Position numbers and translations under genes: made by a program. From contig NZ_JBFAPP010000008.1 in the NCBI RefSeq assembly GCF_040676775.1, positions 248,001 through 312,000 on the forward strand: a stretch of DNA of 64,000 nucleotides, in the 5' to 3' direction. The notes under the pieces were generated by a model. That model was not told where the DNA came from and did not search any database. It saw nothing but the letters and a program-made list of their open reading frames with translations. This stretch comes from Micromonospora_G sp040676775. Lineage in GTDB: Bacteria > Actinomycetota > Actinomycetes > Mycobacteriales > Micromonosporaceae. Shown here piece by piece: positions 31,642-40,053 of this stretch (the stretch's first letter is position 1; each line of letters starts with the position of its first letter).

Positions 31642-32814
31642 ATGAACGCGGAGCACCCCTCGGCGACCGGGTCCGAGGCGACCGGGTCCGAGGCGATCGA
31701 GCCTGCTGCGGCCGAGCCTGCCCTGGCCGGTGACGCCTGGCCCGCTCACCACGATTCCATCCTGCTCGACGAGCCCAGCACCGCCGACCTGCAGGCGAAG
31801 GTGACCGAGGCCTGGCAGGAGTTCGCTCGCGCGCTGGCGGTCGCCCTGCGGGAACTGCCGGCCGGTGCCCGGATCGAGGTCACCCTCGATCCCACCGCCT
31901 CCGGCACCGGTGACGCCATCTACTCGGTCAGCATCGAGACCGGCGCCGAAGGTCGGATCGGTGCCCGCGCGGTCGGTAACGCGGCACTTCCCGAGGGCTT
32001 CCGGCTCAACCGGGGGGCGGTCGCGGAGATGGTCGCGCTCGGCTGGTCGCCGCCCGGTGTGATCGAGGGCTCCGGCCCGCACTTCGGCCTGCGCAGCGGT
32101 ACGGCGGAAGCGAGCCGGCTGGCCACCACGGTGGTCCGTACGCTGCGCGACGTCTACGGTGCGCCGCACCCGGCGTTCCTGGTCTACCTGGCCCAGGACG
32201 CCGACGACGTGCCGTTCCCGGTCCAACCGCTCGGTACGGCCCGTCCCGCGCTCACCCCGGACGACGACAGCGAGTCCGGGGAAGACACCGAGGTGGACCT
32301 GGACGAGGCGCTCGCCGCCGCACGGGCCGCCCAGGCGGTCGGCGACGAGGTCATCCCGCTCGAAGAGCGGGTCCGTACCGTGGTCTCCGCGATGATGAAG
32401 TCGAACACCGAGCAGCTCCAGGTCGACTCCGACGGCGACATCAACATCCGAGCCGGCTCGGCCATGGTGTTCGTCCGGGTACGGGACAACCCGCCGCTGG
32501 TCGACGTCTTCTCCCCGATCCTGACCGAGATCGAGCCGACCCAGCAGCTCTACGTGAAGCTCTCCGAGCTGACCAACCGGATGCCGATCGGCCGGCTCTA
32601 CTGCGCCAACGAGACGGTATGGGCGTCCATCCCGGTCTTCGGCCGCAACTTCCAGGCGACCCATCTGATGCTCGCCGTACAGGTGATGACCGGGCTCGCG
32701 GACGAACTCGACGACCGCCTGCACGGCGAGTTCGGCGGCAAGCGCTTCTTCGGTGAGGGCGACAAGCCGACGAACCGGGCGACGGGCGAGCACCGTACCG
32801 GGATGTACCTCTGA
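31642..32814 (+). CDS. YbjN/type III secretion chaperone-like (TY-Chap) protein
   Basis: The 390-residue protein starts with an acidic, Ala/Glu-rich region containing the direct repeat EATGSEA. The C-terminal third (RVRTVVSAMMKSNTEQLQVDSDGDINIRAGSAMVFVRVRDNPPLVDVFSPILTEI...VFGRNFQATHLMLAVQVM) has the YbjN-like pattern seen in actinobacterial proteins annotated as peptide-binding chaperones. The middle part may be a second copy of a related fold. No secretion genes are nearby. ATG 31642 has GGAGG five bases upstream. Confidence 0.75.
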   Translation: MNAEHPSATGSEATGSEAIEPAAAEPALAGDAWPAHHDSILLDEPSTADLQAKVTEAWQEFARALAVALRELPAGARIEVTLDPTASGTGDAIYSVSIETGAEGRIGARAVGNAALPEGFRLNRGAVAEMVALGWSPPGVIEGSGPHFGLRSGTAEASRLATTVVRTLRDVYGAPHPAFLVYLAQDADDVPFPVQPLGTARPALTPDDDSESGEDTEVDLDEALAAARAAQAVGDEVIPLEERVRTVVSAMMKSNTEQLQVDSDGDINIRAGSAMVFVRVRDNPPLVDVFSPILTEIEPTQQLYVKLSELTNRMPIGRLYCANETVWASIPVFGRNFQATHLMLAVQVMTGLADELDDRLHGEFGGKRFFGEGDKPTNRATGEHRTGMYL

Positions 32815-32831
32815 TCCTGCGACGGTGACCA

Positions 32832-32867
32832 CGCCGGTCGACTGCCGAACCCGACGGTCGACCGGCG
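32832..32867. terminator. Bidirectional hairpin between convergent genes
   Basis: CGCCGGTCGAC (32832-32842) and GTCGACCGGCG (32857-32867) form a perfect 11-bp stem between the YbjN-like and beta-propeller genes. Confidence 0.6.
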
Positions 32868-32890
32868 CCGCTACCGCGACCCGTACCCGA

Positions 32891-34933
32891 CTAGGACAGC
32901 TCCACCCAGCCCGCTGTGTCCATCGTGGACAGCTCGTGGGCCTTCAGGCCGACGTCCGAGACGGTCCAGAGCACCCCGTTCACCACCAGCGACCGGCGGA
33001 TCATCCCGGTCTTCTCCGGCCCTGCCTCGCGGGTGTGCTCGACCAGACCGAGCTGGGTGAACCCGGAATCGGTCACCCGTAGCGCCAAGGCACCCTGGGT
33101 CGGCGGTTTCCCGACCCCGGTCCGGGTGTTGTCGTACGCGGTCAGCGGGACCACCACCAGCCGGTCCGCCGGCCAGTAGAGGAACGCGTGCGGGTCGTGC
33201 TCGGCCTCCGAATTGCCCTGCCGGACGTGGTGCTGGGCGAGCCGGTTCGGCCGGGCGAGGTCGGAGACGTCGAACAGGGAAAGCTGGGTGCCCTGCGTAC
33301 GGCCCTGGTCGGTGGCCTCCTGGCCGATGCCGAGCAGCCGGTTCCCGTCCACCGGATGCAGGTACGCCGAGTACCCGCTGATCTTCAGCTCGCCGACCAC
33401 CCGAGGGGCGGCCGGACGGGTCAGGTCCACCGTGTACAGCGGATCGGTCTGGCGGAACGTGACCACGTACCCGGTGCCGGCGACGAACCGTACGGCATAG
33501 ATCCGCTCGCCCTTGCCCAGCCCGGTCACCCGCCCGGTTTCGGTCAGCTCCTTACCGTCCGCACGCAGTACGTACACCGCCGAACTCGACTGCGCGTCCG
33601 TACCCCTGGACTGCCCGGTGGTGGTGGCGACCCGGAGGTGACCGTCCCACTCGGACAGCGCGTACTGATTGATCAGCCAGCCGGGAACGGTGGTGGCGGC
33701 GAGGTACCGGGGCGTGCCGGTCCCGCTGGTGTCGAACTGGTAGATCTCGGTTGTCTCGGACCGGGGTCGCGGAACGAAACCGCCGCCAGCCCGTCCGCCC
33801 GGCATCAGCCACCGCTGGTCGTTGGTGAGGTAGAGCCGGGCACCGGTGCTGTAGACGGTTTCGCCGTCGGCGACCACGGTCAGCGGGTCCCCCTCGTCCA
33901 GGGTCGCCGCGCCGAGGTCGAAGCTGAGTAGGGTCACCATCGAGGTGCCGGAGTAGCTGGCCGGTCGGACCAACCGGTCGCAGCCGACCTGACCGGCGCG
34001 GGTGGTGCCGTCGGTGGTGATCTCGTACCGGGGCAGCCAGGACCGCTCGGTCGACCCGTCGATGATCTCGCGGTTGGTCTCGATCCGCTGCGCGTCGCTG
34101 CCGGATTCCTTGTACGGGAAGCTCAGGCGTGGTCCGGACCGCACCACGATCCGTACCGTGGCACCGACCTGTCGGGCGTCGACCAGGCTGCCGTCGGTGC
34201 GGTATTCGGCGAGGATCCGGGGTGATCCGGCCAGGTCGACCAGGATCAACCGGGGGCCGCTGACCGCGTCCGATGCCGGTGGCACGCCGTCGGGTCCGGC
34301 CACGATGCCGGGGCGCCGGATGGCCGGCATCGGCATCCCGCCACCCCAGCCGTCCCGGACCAGCACCAGCGCCCGGTCGCCGTGCAGCAGCAGGTTGCTC
34401 TCGCTCCACCGGCCGGGATCGTCCCCTGTGAACAGTTCCAGCCGTCCGGTCCGCTGCCGGGTGGCCGGGTCGACCACGTGCAGCACCCCGCCGACGACCG
34501 TGACGATCCGCCGGCCGTCGGTCTTGACCAGGTCGGGCTCGTCCACGCCGACCTCGTGGGTGTTGGTGCCGGAGTAACCCGACGAGGTGTCGGCTGCCGT
34601 GTCGGCGCCCGGTGCGCCGGCCGCGGCCGGCGGCACGGCACCTGCGACGGCTGCCCGCTGTCCGCGGCCGGCGGCCATCGCGTCGGTCAGCGCCACACCA
34701 TCGAAGCCCCACGGCCCGACGTACGCCTTCGCGGCCGACTTGAGCCGGGTCAGCGCGTCTGCACAGGAGTCGAAGGCGACGAGCTGCCAGCCGGTGGCCG
34801 GCACACCGGGATCGCGGGTGGGGGTGCGGGTGGTGGTCGGAGCCGTTCCGCTCGCGGCGACCAGTGCGAGCGTGCCGACCAGCGCGCAGCCGGCGATGAC
34901 GGTGGTGGGACGTACGAAACGCCTTCGGGTCAT
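32891..34933 (-). CDS. Exported beta-propeller domain protein
   Basis: The 680-residue protein starts MTRRRFVRPTTVIAGCALVGTLALVAASG, a signal peptide or membrane anchor (a lipobox is not clear). The body matches the secreted beta-propeller family PF09826: TNTHEVGVDEPDLVKTDGRRIVTVVGGVLHVVD, LLLHGDRALVLVRDG, TSMVTLLSFDLG, GYVVTFRQTDPLYTVDL, LHPVDGNRLLGIGQE and HDPHAFLYWPADRLVVVPL. Such proteins act outside the cell by unknown mechanisms. The track frame extends from ATG 34933; no strong ribosome binding site is seen. Confidence 0.9.
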   Translation of the reverse strand: MTRRRFVRPTTVIAGCALVGTLALVAASGTAPTTTRTPTRDPGVPATGWQLVAFDSCADALTRLKSAAKAYVGPWGFDGVALTDAMAAGRGQRAAVAGAVPPAAAGAPGADTAADTSSGYSGTNTHEVGVDEPDLVKTDGRRIVTVVGGVLHVVDPATRQRTGRLELFTGDDPGRWSESNLLLHGDRALVLVRDGWGGGMPMPAIRRPGIVAGPDGVPPASDAVSGPRLILVDLAGSPRILAEYRTDGSLVDARQVGATVRIVVRSGPRLSFPYKESGSDAQRIETNREIIDGSTERSWLPRYEITTDGTTRAGQVGCDRLVRPASYSGTSMVTLLSFDLGAATLDEGDPLTVVADGETVYSTGARLYLTNDQRWLMPGGRAGGGFVPRPRSETTEIYQFDTSGTGTPRYLAATTVPGWLINQYALSEWDGHLRVATTTGQSRGTDAQSSSAVYVLRADGKELTETGRVTGLGKGERIYAVRFVAGTGYVVTFRQTDPLYTVDLTRPAAPRVVGELKISGYSAYLHPVDGNRLLGIGQEATDQGRTQGTQLSLFDVSDLARPNRLAQHHVRQGNSEAEHDPHAFLYWPADRLVVVPLTAYDNTRTGVGKPPTQGALALRVTDSGFTQLGLVEHTREAGPEKTGMIRRSLVVNGVLWTVSDVGLKAHELSTMDTAGWVELS

Positions 34934-35062
34934 GGCCGGTACGACGTAGCGAGCGCCGCTTGCGTTCCGCCCCGGCTGGCGATTGCCCGCTACGTGATCA
35001 GGGAGGGCTCAGCGGCCTGGCCCGATTTGCGGCGTTGCATCCGAGAGAAATCCCATGCATGC

Positions 35063-35098
35063 TCTTCGTGACTGCTTCGTCACTGTGTTTCACGAAGA
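35063..35098. promoter_or_regulatory. Inverted repeat upstream of hypothetical gene
   Basis: TCTTCGTGA (35063-35071) and TCACGAAGA (35090-35098) form a perfect 9-bp inverted repeat with 18 bases between, and a nested GTGA-N8-TCAC lies inside. It sits about 45 bases before the gene at 35141 in an A/T-richer stretch, so it may be an operator. Confidence 0.4.
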
Positions 35099-35140
35099 AT
35101 ATCGACAAAGGACGCTAAGGCGCGCGTACGGGAGGTATTG

Positions 35141-35623
35141 GTGATTGACAACCGCTCGCCACACTGGCATAAGCCCCACTATGCCCAACCGGAGCGTGAG
35201 GCGGACCTGTTTGCCGTACTTGACGGGGCCGACGTCTCCGAGCCGGTACGGGCGGCGGTGGCACACGCGCTCAAGCGCCCTCCACAGTTTCCCCGGCAGT
35301 CCGGTCCGAGCTGGCCCGAGCAGGCCATGCACACCCGGTACACGCTGCATCTCACCTTCCCCGCGGCGACCCTGGACGAGGCCCGCGCGCACGCGGTGAG
35401 CTACGCCGAAGGGCTCAGCGTGCTCCGGCCGGAGGTGGGCGTACACGCGCCGCTGCTCTCCCGGGCCGACACCTGGAACCACATCGAACCGCTCTTCTGT
35501 GGCGCCGTCGGCCCCGACGAGGAGGTCTGTGCGGACGTACGCGAGCATCCCGGCTTCCACCGCGCGGCCGGTCTCGGGGGTCTGAGCTGGGGTGGCAGCG
35601 ACGCCGCTCCCGGCCTGCGCTGA
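35141..35623 (+). CDS. Hypothetical protein
   Basis: The 160-residue soluble protein begins VIDNRSPHWHKPHYAQPEREADLFAVLDGADVSEPVRAAVAHAL and has a ferredoxin-like-looking segment (MHTRYTLHLTFPAATLDEARAHAVSYAEGLSVLRPEVGVHAPL). No family is recognised. GTG 35141 has GGAGG five bases upstream. The codon use is typical of the genome. Confidence 0.8.
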   Translation: MIDNRSPHWHKPHYAQPEREADLFAVLDGADVSEPVRAAVAHALKRPPQFPRQSGPSWPEQAMHTRYTLHLTFPAATLDEARAHAVSYAEGLSVLRPEVGVHAPLLSRADTWNHIEPLFCGAVGPDEEVCADVREHPGFHRAAGLGGLSWGGSDAAPGLR

Positions 35624-35654
35624 GCGTCGCCCGTCGGTGGTCCGCCCGCCCCGG

Positions 35655-36119
35655 TCAGCCGACTGCCGGGGCCGGGACCACGGTCGGTGAGTCGACCAGG
35701 CGGGACAGCACGATCATGCTCCGGGTCGAGGTCACGAACGGCTCCGCCCGCAGCCGTTCGAGCGCCTGCTCCAGGTGCGTGATGTCGGCGGCGCGCAGGT
35801 GGACCAGCGCGTCCGCCTCGCCCGAGACGGTGTACGCGCCGACCACCTCGGGGTGGCGCCGGGTGGCGACGGTGAGCTGTGCCGGGGTGGTCCGGCCGGT
35901 GCAGAACAGCTCGACGAAGGCCTCGGTGGTCCAGCCGACCGCCGCCGGGTCGACGACGGTGGTGAATGCCCGGATGACCCCACCGGCACGCAACCGGTCC
36001 ACCCGGCGCTTGACCGCGGGTGCGGAGAGTGAGACCCGGCTGCCGATCTCCGCGTACGACTGGCGTGCGTCCGCGACCAGCGACGCAATGATTCGCTGAT
36101 CTATCTCGTCTATCTGCAA
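35655..36119 (-). CDS. Lrp/AsnC family transcriptional regulator
   Basis: The 154-residue protein starts LQIDEIDQRIIASLVADARQSYAEIGSRVSLSAPAVKRRVDRLRAGGVI, the Lrp-type helix-turn-helix, followed by an effector-binding RAM/AsnC domain. The start is TTG 36119 with GGCGG upstream; the longer frame to 36236 runs over the divergent gene. It faces the dimethylargininase gene and probably controls it in response to an amino acid such as arginine or a derivative (inference). Three phased GCAAC boxes lie between the genes. Confidence 0.93.
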   Translation of the reverse strand: MQIDEIDQRIIASLVADARQSYAEIGSRVSLSAPAVKRRVDRLRAGGVIRAFTTVVDPAAVGWTTEAFVELFCTGRTTPAQLTVATRRHPEVVGAYTVSGEADALVHLRAADITHLEQALERLRAEPFVTSTRSMIVLSRLVDSPTVVPAPAVG

Positions 36120-36163
36120 CGTTCCGCCTCTGAGAAGCAACAAATCCGGCTGTTTACGTTGCT
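36116..36163. promoter_or_regulatory. Phased GCAAC boxes between Lrp regulator and ddaH
   Basis: GCAAC at 36116-36120, GCAAC at 36137-36141 and GTTGC (its complement) at 36158-36162 are spaced by exactly 21 bases, two helical turns. AGCAAC-N16-GTTGCT is a perfect inverted repeat. This is the expected layout of an Lrp-type operator over the ddaH promoter. Confidence 0.55.
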
Positions 36164-36173
36164 CCAGCGTACC

Positions 36174-36190
36174 TACTCTTGGTATCCGTG
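36174..36190 (+). promoter_or_regulatory. Apparent promoter of ddaH
   Basis: TACTCT (36174-36179) ends eight bases before GTG 36188, next to the last GCAAC box. Confidence 0.4.
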
Positions 36191-37012
36191 AACCAGCGGC
36201 GGATCCCGCGAAAGCGGACATTTCTCTTGTGTGCACCGGAGTACTTCGCGGTGCAGTACGTGATCAACCCGTGGATGGATCCCACCGCACCGGTCGACGT
36301 CGAACTGGCGCTCAAGCAGTGGGAGCGCATGCGGGAGACCCTGGTCGGCCTCGGCCACACGGTGCACGTACTCGACCCCGAGCCCGGCCTGCCGGACATG
36401 GTCTTCGCGGCCAACGGGGCCTTCGTGGTCGACGGCACCGCCTACGGGGCCCGGTTCAGGTACGAGCAGCGCACCGCCGAGGCCGCCTCCCACCGGGCGT
36501 TCTACCAGGCCCAGGGCTGGCGGTACGTGGCGCCGACCGTGACGAACGAGGGCGAGGGCGACTTCGCGTACCTGCCGGAGGCGTACGGCGGCACGATCCT
36601 CGCCGGGTACGGCTTCCGTACCGAGGTCGCCGCGCACACCGAGGCGCAGGAGGTGCTGGGCCGCCCCGTGATCTCGTTGCGGCTGGTCGACCCCCGGTTC
36701 TACCACCTGGACACCGCGCTCGCCGCACTCGACGACCGGAACGTCGCCTACTTCCCCGGCGCGTTCTCGACCGCCACCCAGCAGGTGCTCGCCCAGCTCT
36801 TCCCCGACGCGGTGCTCGCCGACGAGACCGACGCCCTGGCCTTCGGGCTCAACCTGGTCGGCGACGGCCGGCACGTGATCCTGAACAGCGAGGCGACCGG
36901 CCTGGCCAGCAAGATCGCGGCGGCCGGTTACGTACCCGTGCCGGTCGAGCTGGGCGAGCTGAAGAAGGGCGGCGGCAGCGTCAAGTGCTGCATCGCCGAA
37001 CTGCGCCACTGA
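36188..37012 (+). CDS. ddaH: N,N-dimethylarginine dimethylaminohydrolase (DDAH)
   Basis: DDAH hydrolyses methylated arginine to citrulline and methylamines. The 274-residue protein of the guanidino-modifying superfamily has LPDMVFAANGAFVVDG, the acidic EGEGDF motif, RLVDPRFYHLDTALAAL with the catalytic histidine, and GGGSVKCCIAEL with the catalytic cysteine near the end. An ornithine- or arginine-metabolism role is likely. GTG 36188 is chosen because it is leaderless-spaced; TTG 36179 would add three residues. It is probably controlled by the divergent Lrp-type regulator. Confidence 0.9.
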   Translation: MNQRRIPRKRTFLLCAPEYFAVQYVINPWMDPTAPVDVELALKQWERMRETLVGLGHTVHVLDPEPGLPDMVFAANGAFVVDGTAYGARFRYEQRTAEAASHRAFYQAQGWRYVAPTVTNEGEGDFAYLPEAYGGTILAGYGFRTEVAAHTEAQEVLGRPVISLRLVDPRFYHLDTALAALDDRNVAYFPGAFSTATQQVLAQLFPDAVLADETDALAFGLNLVGDGRHVILNSEATGLASKIAAAGYVPVPVELGELKKGGGSVKCCIAELRH

Positions 37013-37020
37013 CCCGGACC

Positions 37021-37060
37021 GGTCGGGTGGGGGGTTGATCCCGCGCGCCCCCACCCGACC
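37021..37060. terminator. Bidirectional hairpin between ddaH and the ABC binding protein gene
   Basis: GGTCGGGTGGGGG (37021-37033) and CCCCCACCCGACC (37048-37060) form a perfect 13-bp stem between convergent genes. Confidence 0.75.
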
Positions 37061-37074
37061 ACCGGTCGGCCCGG

Positions 37075-38277
37075 CTAACCCAGGGTCGCCAGCTCGTTGA
37101 TCAGCACGTTGGAGAGCAACTGCCCGTCGCGCTGGACCTTGCGCAGGTACCACTTCTGCTGCGGCGTACGGGGCTGGTTGAACTGCCACGGCCCGCGCGG
37201 GCTGTCGATCTGACCCACGTTGCCCAGCGCCAGGTTGACCTGCTGCGGGGTCGGTTTCACTCCCGCGATCCGGATCGCCTTGTTCAACACCTGCGCGGCA
37301 TCGTAGGAGGCCATCGCGTACGTGGTCGGCGAGGCGCCGTGCGCCTTGCGGAACGCGGACGCGAACCGTCGATTGGCCGAGTTGTTGAGGTCCGCCGAGT
37401 AGTTCAGGGCGGTGACGATTCCCTCTGCCTCGTCCGCCTTCAGCTCACTGAGTACGGATCCCTCGGTGAGGAAGCCCGGCGCATAGATCGGGTTCCGGTA
37501 GCCGGAACCGCGCAACTGCCGGATGAACTCGACGGCGGCGGCTCCCGCATAGAAGCAGAAGATTGCGTCCGGATTGCGGTCCCGCAGTTGTTCGATCTTG
37601 GCAGAGAAGGCGCCCTTGCCGGGATTGGTGGAGAACTCCGTCCAGAGCACCGAACCGGAGATCCGCGCATCGGCGGCACCGAACGCCTGCTGGAAGCCGG
37701 CCACCGCGTCCCGGCCGCTCTGCCCGTCCGGCGCGATGATGGTGATCTTCTTCCCGCGCGGCACCTGCTGTGCCACGTACGGCGCCAGCGCGCGGCCGGG
37801 CTCGTCGTTGACGTACGACGTGCGCCAGATGTAGACGACGCTCTGCAGCGTGGCCGGCGAGGCGTTCGAGCCGACCAGCGGCACCTTGGCCTGCTCGACC
37901 CCGTCCCGGATGCCGAGCATGACCGAGGAGTTCACCACCCCGGTCAGCGCGAGCACGTTCTGCTTGAGCAGGCTGTCCAGGGCGGCCTTGCCGGTCTGAG
38001 CCGTCTCGCCCTCGTCGGCCTGGATCAACTCCACCGGATGTCCGCCGAGCCGGCCCTCGTTGAGTTCGAGGAAGAGCTGGAAGCCCTTCGCGATCTCGTC
38101 ACCAATGGGCTTGTAGCCGCCGGTCTGCGGGGCGATCAGGCCGATCCGGACCGGTTGATCGCTCACCGGACCGTCCGCCGCCTCAGTTCCGGTGTCGGTG
38201 CTGCACGCGGCGGCCAGCCCGGTGCCGCCCAGTGCGGCGAAGAGCTTGAGTGCCTGCCTGCGGTCCATTTGCGACAC
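37075..38277 (-). CDS. ABC transporter substrate-binding lipoprotein (branched-chain amino-acid type)
   Basis: The 400-residue protein has a lipoprotein signal MDRRQALKLFAALGGTGLAAAC; the RR and lipobox suggest Tat-dependent export and lipidation. The body is a type I periplasmic binding domain: VRIGLIAPQTGGYKPIGDEIAKGFQLFLE and TGKAALDSLLKQNVLALTG, as in LivK-like proteins. No permease or ATPase lies beside it, so it is an orphan binding protein. GTG 38277 has GGGAGG upstream. Ligand is unknown. Confidence 0.9.
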   Translation of the reverse strand: MSQMDRRQALKLFAALGGTGLAAACSTDTGTEAADGPVSDQPVRIGLIAPQTGGYKPIGDEIAKGFQLFLELNEGRLGGHPVELIQADEGETAQTGKAALDSLLKQNVLALTGVVNSSVMLGIRDGVEQAKVPLVGSNASPATLQSVVYIWRTSYVNDEPGRALAPYVAQQVPRGKKITIIAPDGQSGRDAVAGFQQAFGAADARISGSVLWTEFSTNPGKGAFSAKIEQLRDRNPDAIFCFYAGAAAVEFIRQLRGSGYRNPIYAPGFLTEGSVLSELKADEAEGIVTALNYSADLNNSANRRFASAFRKAHGASPTTYAMASYDAAQVLNKAIRIAGVKPTPQQVNLALGNVGQIDSPRGPWQFNQPRTPQQKWYLRKVQRDGQLLSNVLINELATLG

Positions 38278-38384
38278 AGATCGTTCCTCCCGAACATGAA
38301 TGGGCGGCCGAAGCCCCTCCGCGTTCTACCGGTTTGGCGACGCTGCGTCAATGGCGCTCGATCATCCGTTCAGGGAATGAGACG

Positions 38385-39179
38385 TCACCGGTGGAGAGAG
38401 CGCAGTGCCGCGGTCACCGTCGGCCAGGCGGCCGATTCAGGATCGATGAGACCGAAATGCTCGCAATCAGGAAGCTCGATCAACTGGCAATTCGTCCCGG
38501 CGGCCGCCGCGTACCGCCGACTCATCAGGGGCGGAACCTGCCGGTCGAGCCCGCCATGGATAACTACCGTAGGTGACTGAAGCGGCACGTGTTGGCGTGG
38601 GTCGGCGGCCGCGTACCGCTCCGGGAACTCCTCCGGGCCGCCGCCGAGCAGCGCCGCCACCGCACCCCCGTCAAGATCGAGACGGTACGCCTCAGCCAGG
38701 TCGCTCACCGGCGCCAGCGCCAGCACCCCACCCACCCGCTCCGGCAGCCTCCGCGCGCAGTACAGGGCGAGCTGACCCCCGGCCGAGTGCCCCAGCAGAA
38801 CCGGCGCCCCCACCGCCGCCGGACGACCGGCCACGGCCAGCACCTCGGCCACCAACTCCGGCAACGCCAGCACGCCCGCCGCCACGTCGTCGAGCGTCCC
38901 CGGCCAACCACCACCCGCCTGCCCGGTACGCCGGAACTCCAACTGCGCCACCGGGTACCCCCGAGCGGCCAGGTCAGCCGCCAGCGGCGAGACGTGCGCG
39001 CGGTCGTACTCGTCCCGCCAGAACCCGCCGTGGATCACCACCACCAACGGCCGCGCCGACCCGTCGAGCGCGGCCGGCAGGCGTACGTCGGCGAGCTGAT
39101 CAGGGCCGTCGCCATAACGAACCGTGGCATCGGCTACGGGGGCGGTTCGGGTGAGCACCGCGCGGGGGTCGGGAAGCAC
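38385..39179 (-). CDS. Alpha/beta hydrolase, kynurenine-formamidase-like
   Basis: The 264-residue protein has the oxyanion HGGFWR motif, the nucleophile elbow GHSAGGQ, an acid in VIHGGLDRQVP and a histidine in LPDCEHFGL. The order and spacing resemble arylformamidase-like esterases. Start GTG 39179 follows TACGGT by six bases (leaderless); the longer frame from 39311 overlaps the neighbouring divergent gene. The physiological substrate is not known. It is divergent from the proteasome activator gene. Confidence 0.85.
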   Translation of the reverse strand: MLPDPRAVLTRTAPVADATVRYGDGPDQLADVRLPAALDGSARPLVVVIHGGFWRDEYDRAHVSPLAADLAARGYPVAQLEFRRTGQAGGGWPGTLDDVAAGVLALPELVAEVLAVAGRPAAVGAPVLLGHSAGGQLALYCARRLPERVGGVLALAPVSDLAEAYRLDLDGGAVAALLGGGPEEFPERYAAADPRQHVPLQSPTVVIHGGLDRQVPPLMSRRYAAAAGTNCQLIELPDCEHFGLIDPESAAWPTVTAALRSLHR

Positions 39180-39185
39180 GGCCCG

Positions 39186-39191
39186 ACCGTA
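39186..39191 (-). promoter_or_regulatory. -10 element of the alpha/beta hydrolase gene
   Basis: Minus-strand TACGGT, six bases before GTG 39179, without a ribosome binding site. Confidence 0.5.
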
Positions 39192-39240
39192 TCCCGGTCC
39201 CCGCGAGCGGGCGGCGCCCGCACTGCGCGAAAATGAGTTC

Positions 39241-39825
39241 ATGACCGATGCCGCGCGTCCCGCGAACGAGAATGACGAGTCCACTCGCCCGGAGGCGGGC
39301 CGTCCCGGCACCGTGGTGGTGGTCGGGCCCGACGGTCAGCCGGTCGGCACCGTACCGGTCGGCGGGAACGCGCAGGGCGAGGACCCGGGCAGCCTGATCG
39401 AGCAGCCGGCCAAGGTGATGCGGATCGGCAGCATGATCAAGCAACTGCTGGAGGAGGTCAAGGCCGCCCCGCTGGACGAGGCGAGCCGGCAGCGCCTCCG
39501 CGAGATCCACCAGCGGTCGATCGTCGAACTCGAGGACGGGCTCGCCCCCGAACTCCGGGAAGAACTGGAACGGCTCTCCCTGCCGTTCGAGGAGGGCACC
39601 ACCCCCAGCGAGAGCGAACTGCGGGTCGCCCAGGCCCAGCTTGTCGGCTGGCTCGAAGGGCTCTTCCACGGCATCCAGGCCGCCCTGGTGGCCCAGCAGA
39701 TGGCCGCCCGCCTCCAACTGGAACAGATGCGCGGCGGCCGCCCTGCCCTACCGAGCGGCCCCCAACCCACCGGCCTGATCCCCGGCACCCCCGGCGAAGC
39801 CCCCAACACCGGCCAATACCTCTGA
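39241..39825 (+). CDS. bpa: Bacterial proteasome activator Bpa/PafE
   Basis: Bpa (PafE) forms a dodecameric ring that opens the 20S proteasome without ATP and delivers damaged proteins. The 194-residue protein has a disordered acidic N-terminus, a helical core (SLIEQPAKVMRIGSMIKQLLEEVKAAPLDEASRQRLREIHQRSIVELEDGLAPELREELERLSLPF and WLEGLFHGIQAALVAQQMAARLQLEQM), and the C-terminal GQYL, which docks into the 20S alpha ring. ATG 39241 is the first codon giving the family N-terminus. Proteasome genes are not in this window. Confidence 0.93.
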   Translation: MTDAARPANENDESTRPEAGRPGTVVVVGPDGQPVGTVPVGGNAQGEDPGSLIEQPAKVMRIGSMIKQLLEEVKAAPLDEASRQRLREIHQRSIVELEDGLAPELREELERLSLPFEEGTTPSESELRVAQAQLVGWLEGLFHGIQAALVAQQMAARLQLEQMRGGRPALPSGPQPTGLIPGTPGEAPNTGQYL

Positions 39826-39928
39826 AAGCCAGCAGCCCCCACCCACCCAGGGCCGCTCGCAACGCCACGAGGACCGATCCCCGCTACCGCCCAGAGGGTT
39901 CCGCGCTCCCCCGGCTGTGGATCCACCC

Positions 39929-39947
39929 CCGGTGGCGCCGCCACCGG
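39929..39947 (+). terminator. Terminator-like hairpin after bpa
   Basis: CCGGTGGC (39929-39936) and GCCACCGG (39940-39947) form an 8-bp stem with a GCC loop, about 100 bases after the bpa stop. Confidence 0.4.
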
Positions 39948-39968
39948 CCCAACCAGAGCGACCAGCGA

Positions 39969-40042
39969 GGGGTTGGGGGCGGCGTGCCCCACGTCGGGAT
40001 CAAGCTTGACCGCCCAGAGTGGGGCACGCCGCCCCCAACCCC
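39969..40042. repeat. 24-bp perfect inverted repeat with 26-base centre
   Basis: Arms at 39969-39992 and 40019-40042 are perfectly complementary and very G/C-rich. The centre carries the 8-bp palindrome CAAGCTTG and is poorer in G/C than the arms. It lies between convergent bpa and HAD phosphatase genes. The size suggests a repetitive intergenic element or a large transcription stop, not a simple terminator. Confidence 0.7.
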
Positions 40043-40053
40043 CACCGCGCCCA

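Noticed and set aside
35086..35100. Second parS-like site (TGTTTCACG)
   Set aside because: Only the left half matches; the right half (AAGAATA) does not follow the palindrome and it is better explained by the inverted repeat at 35063-35098.
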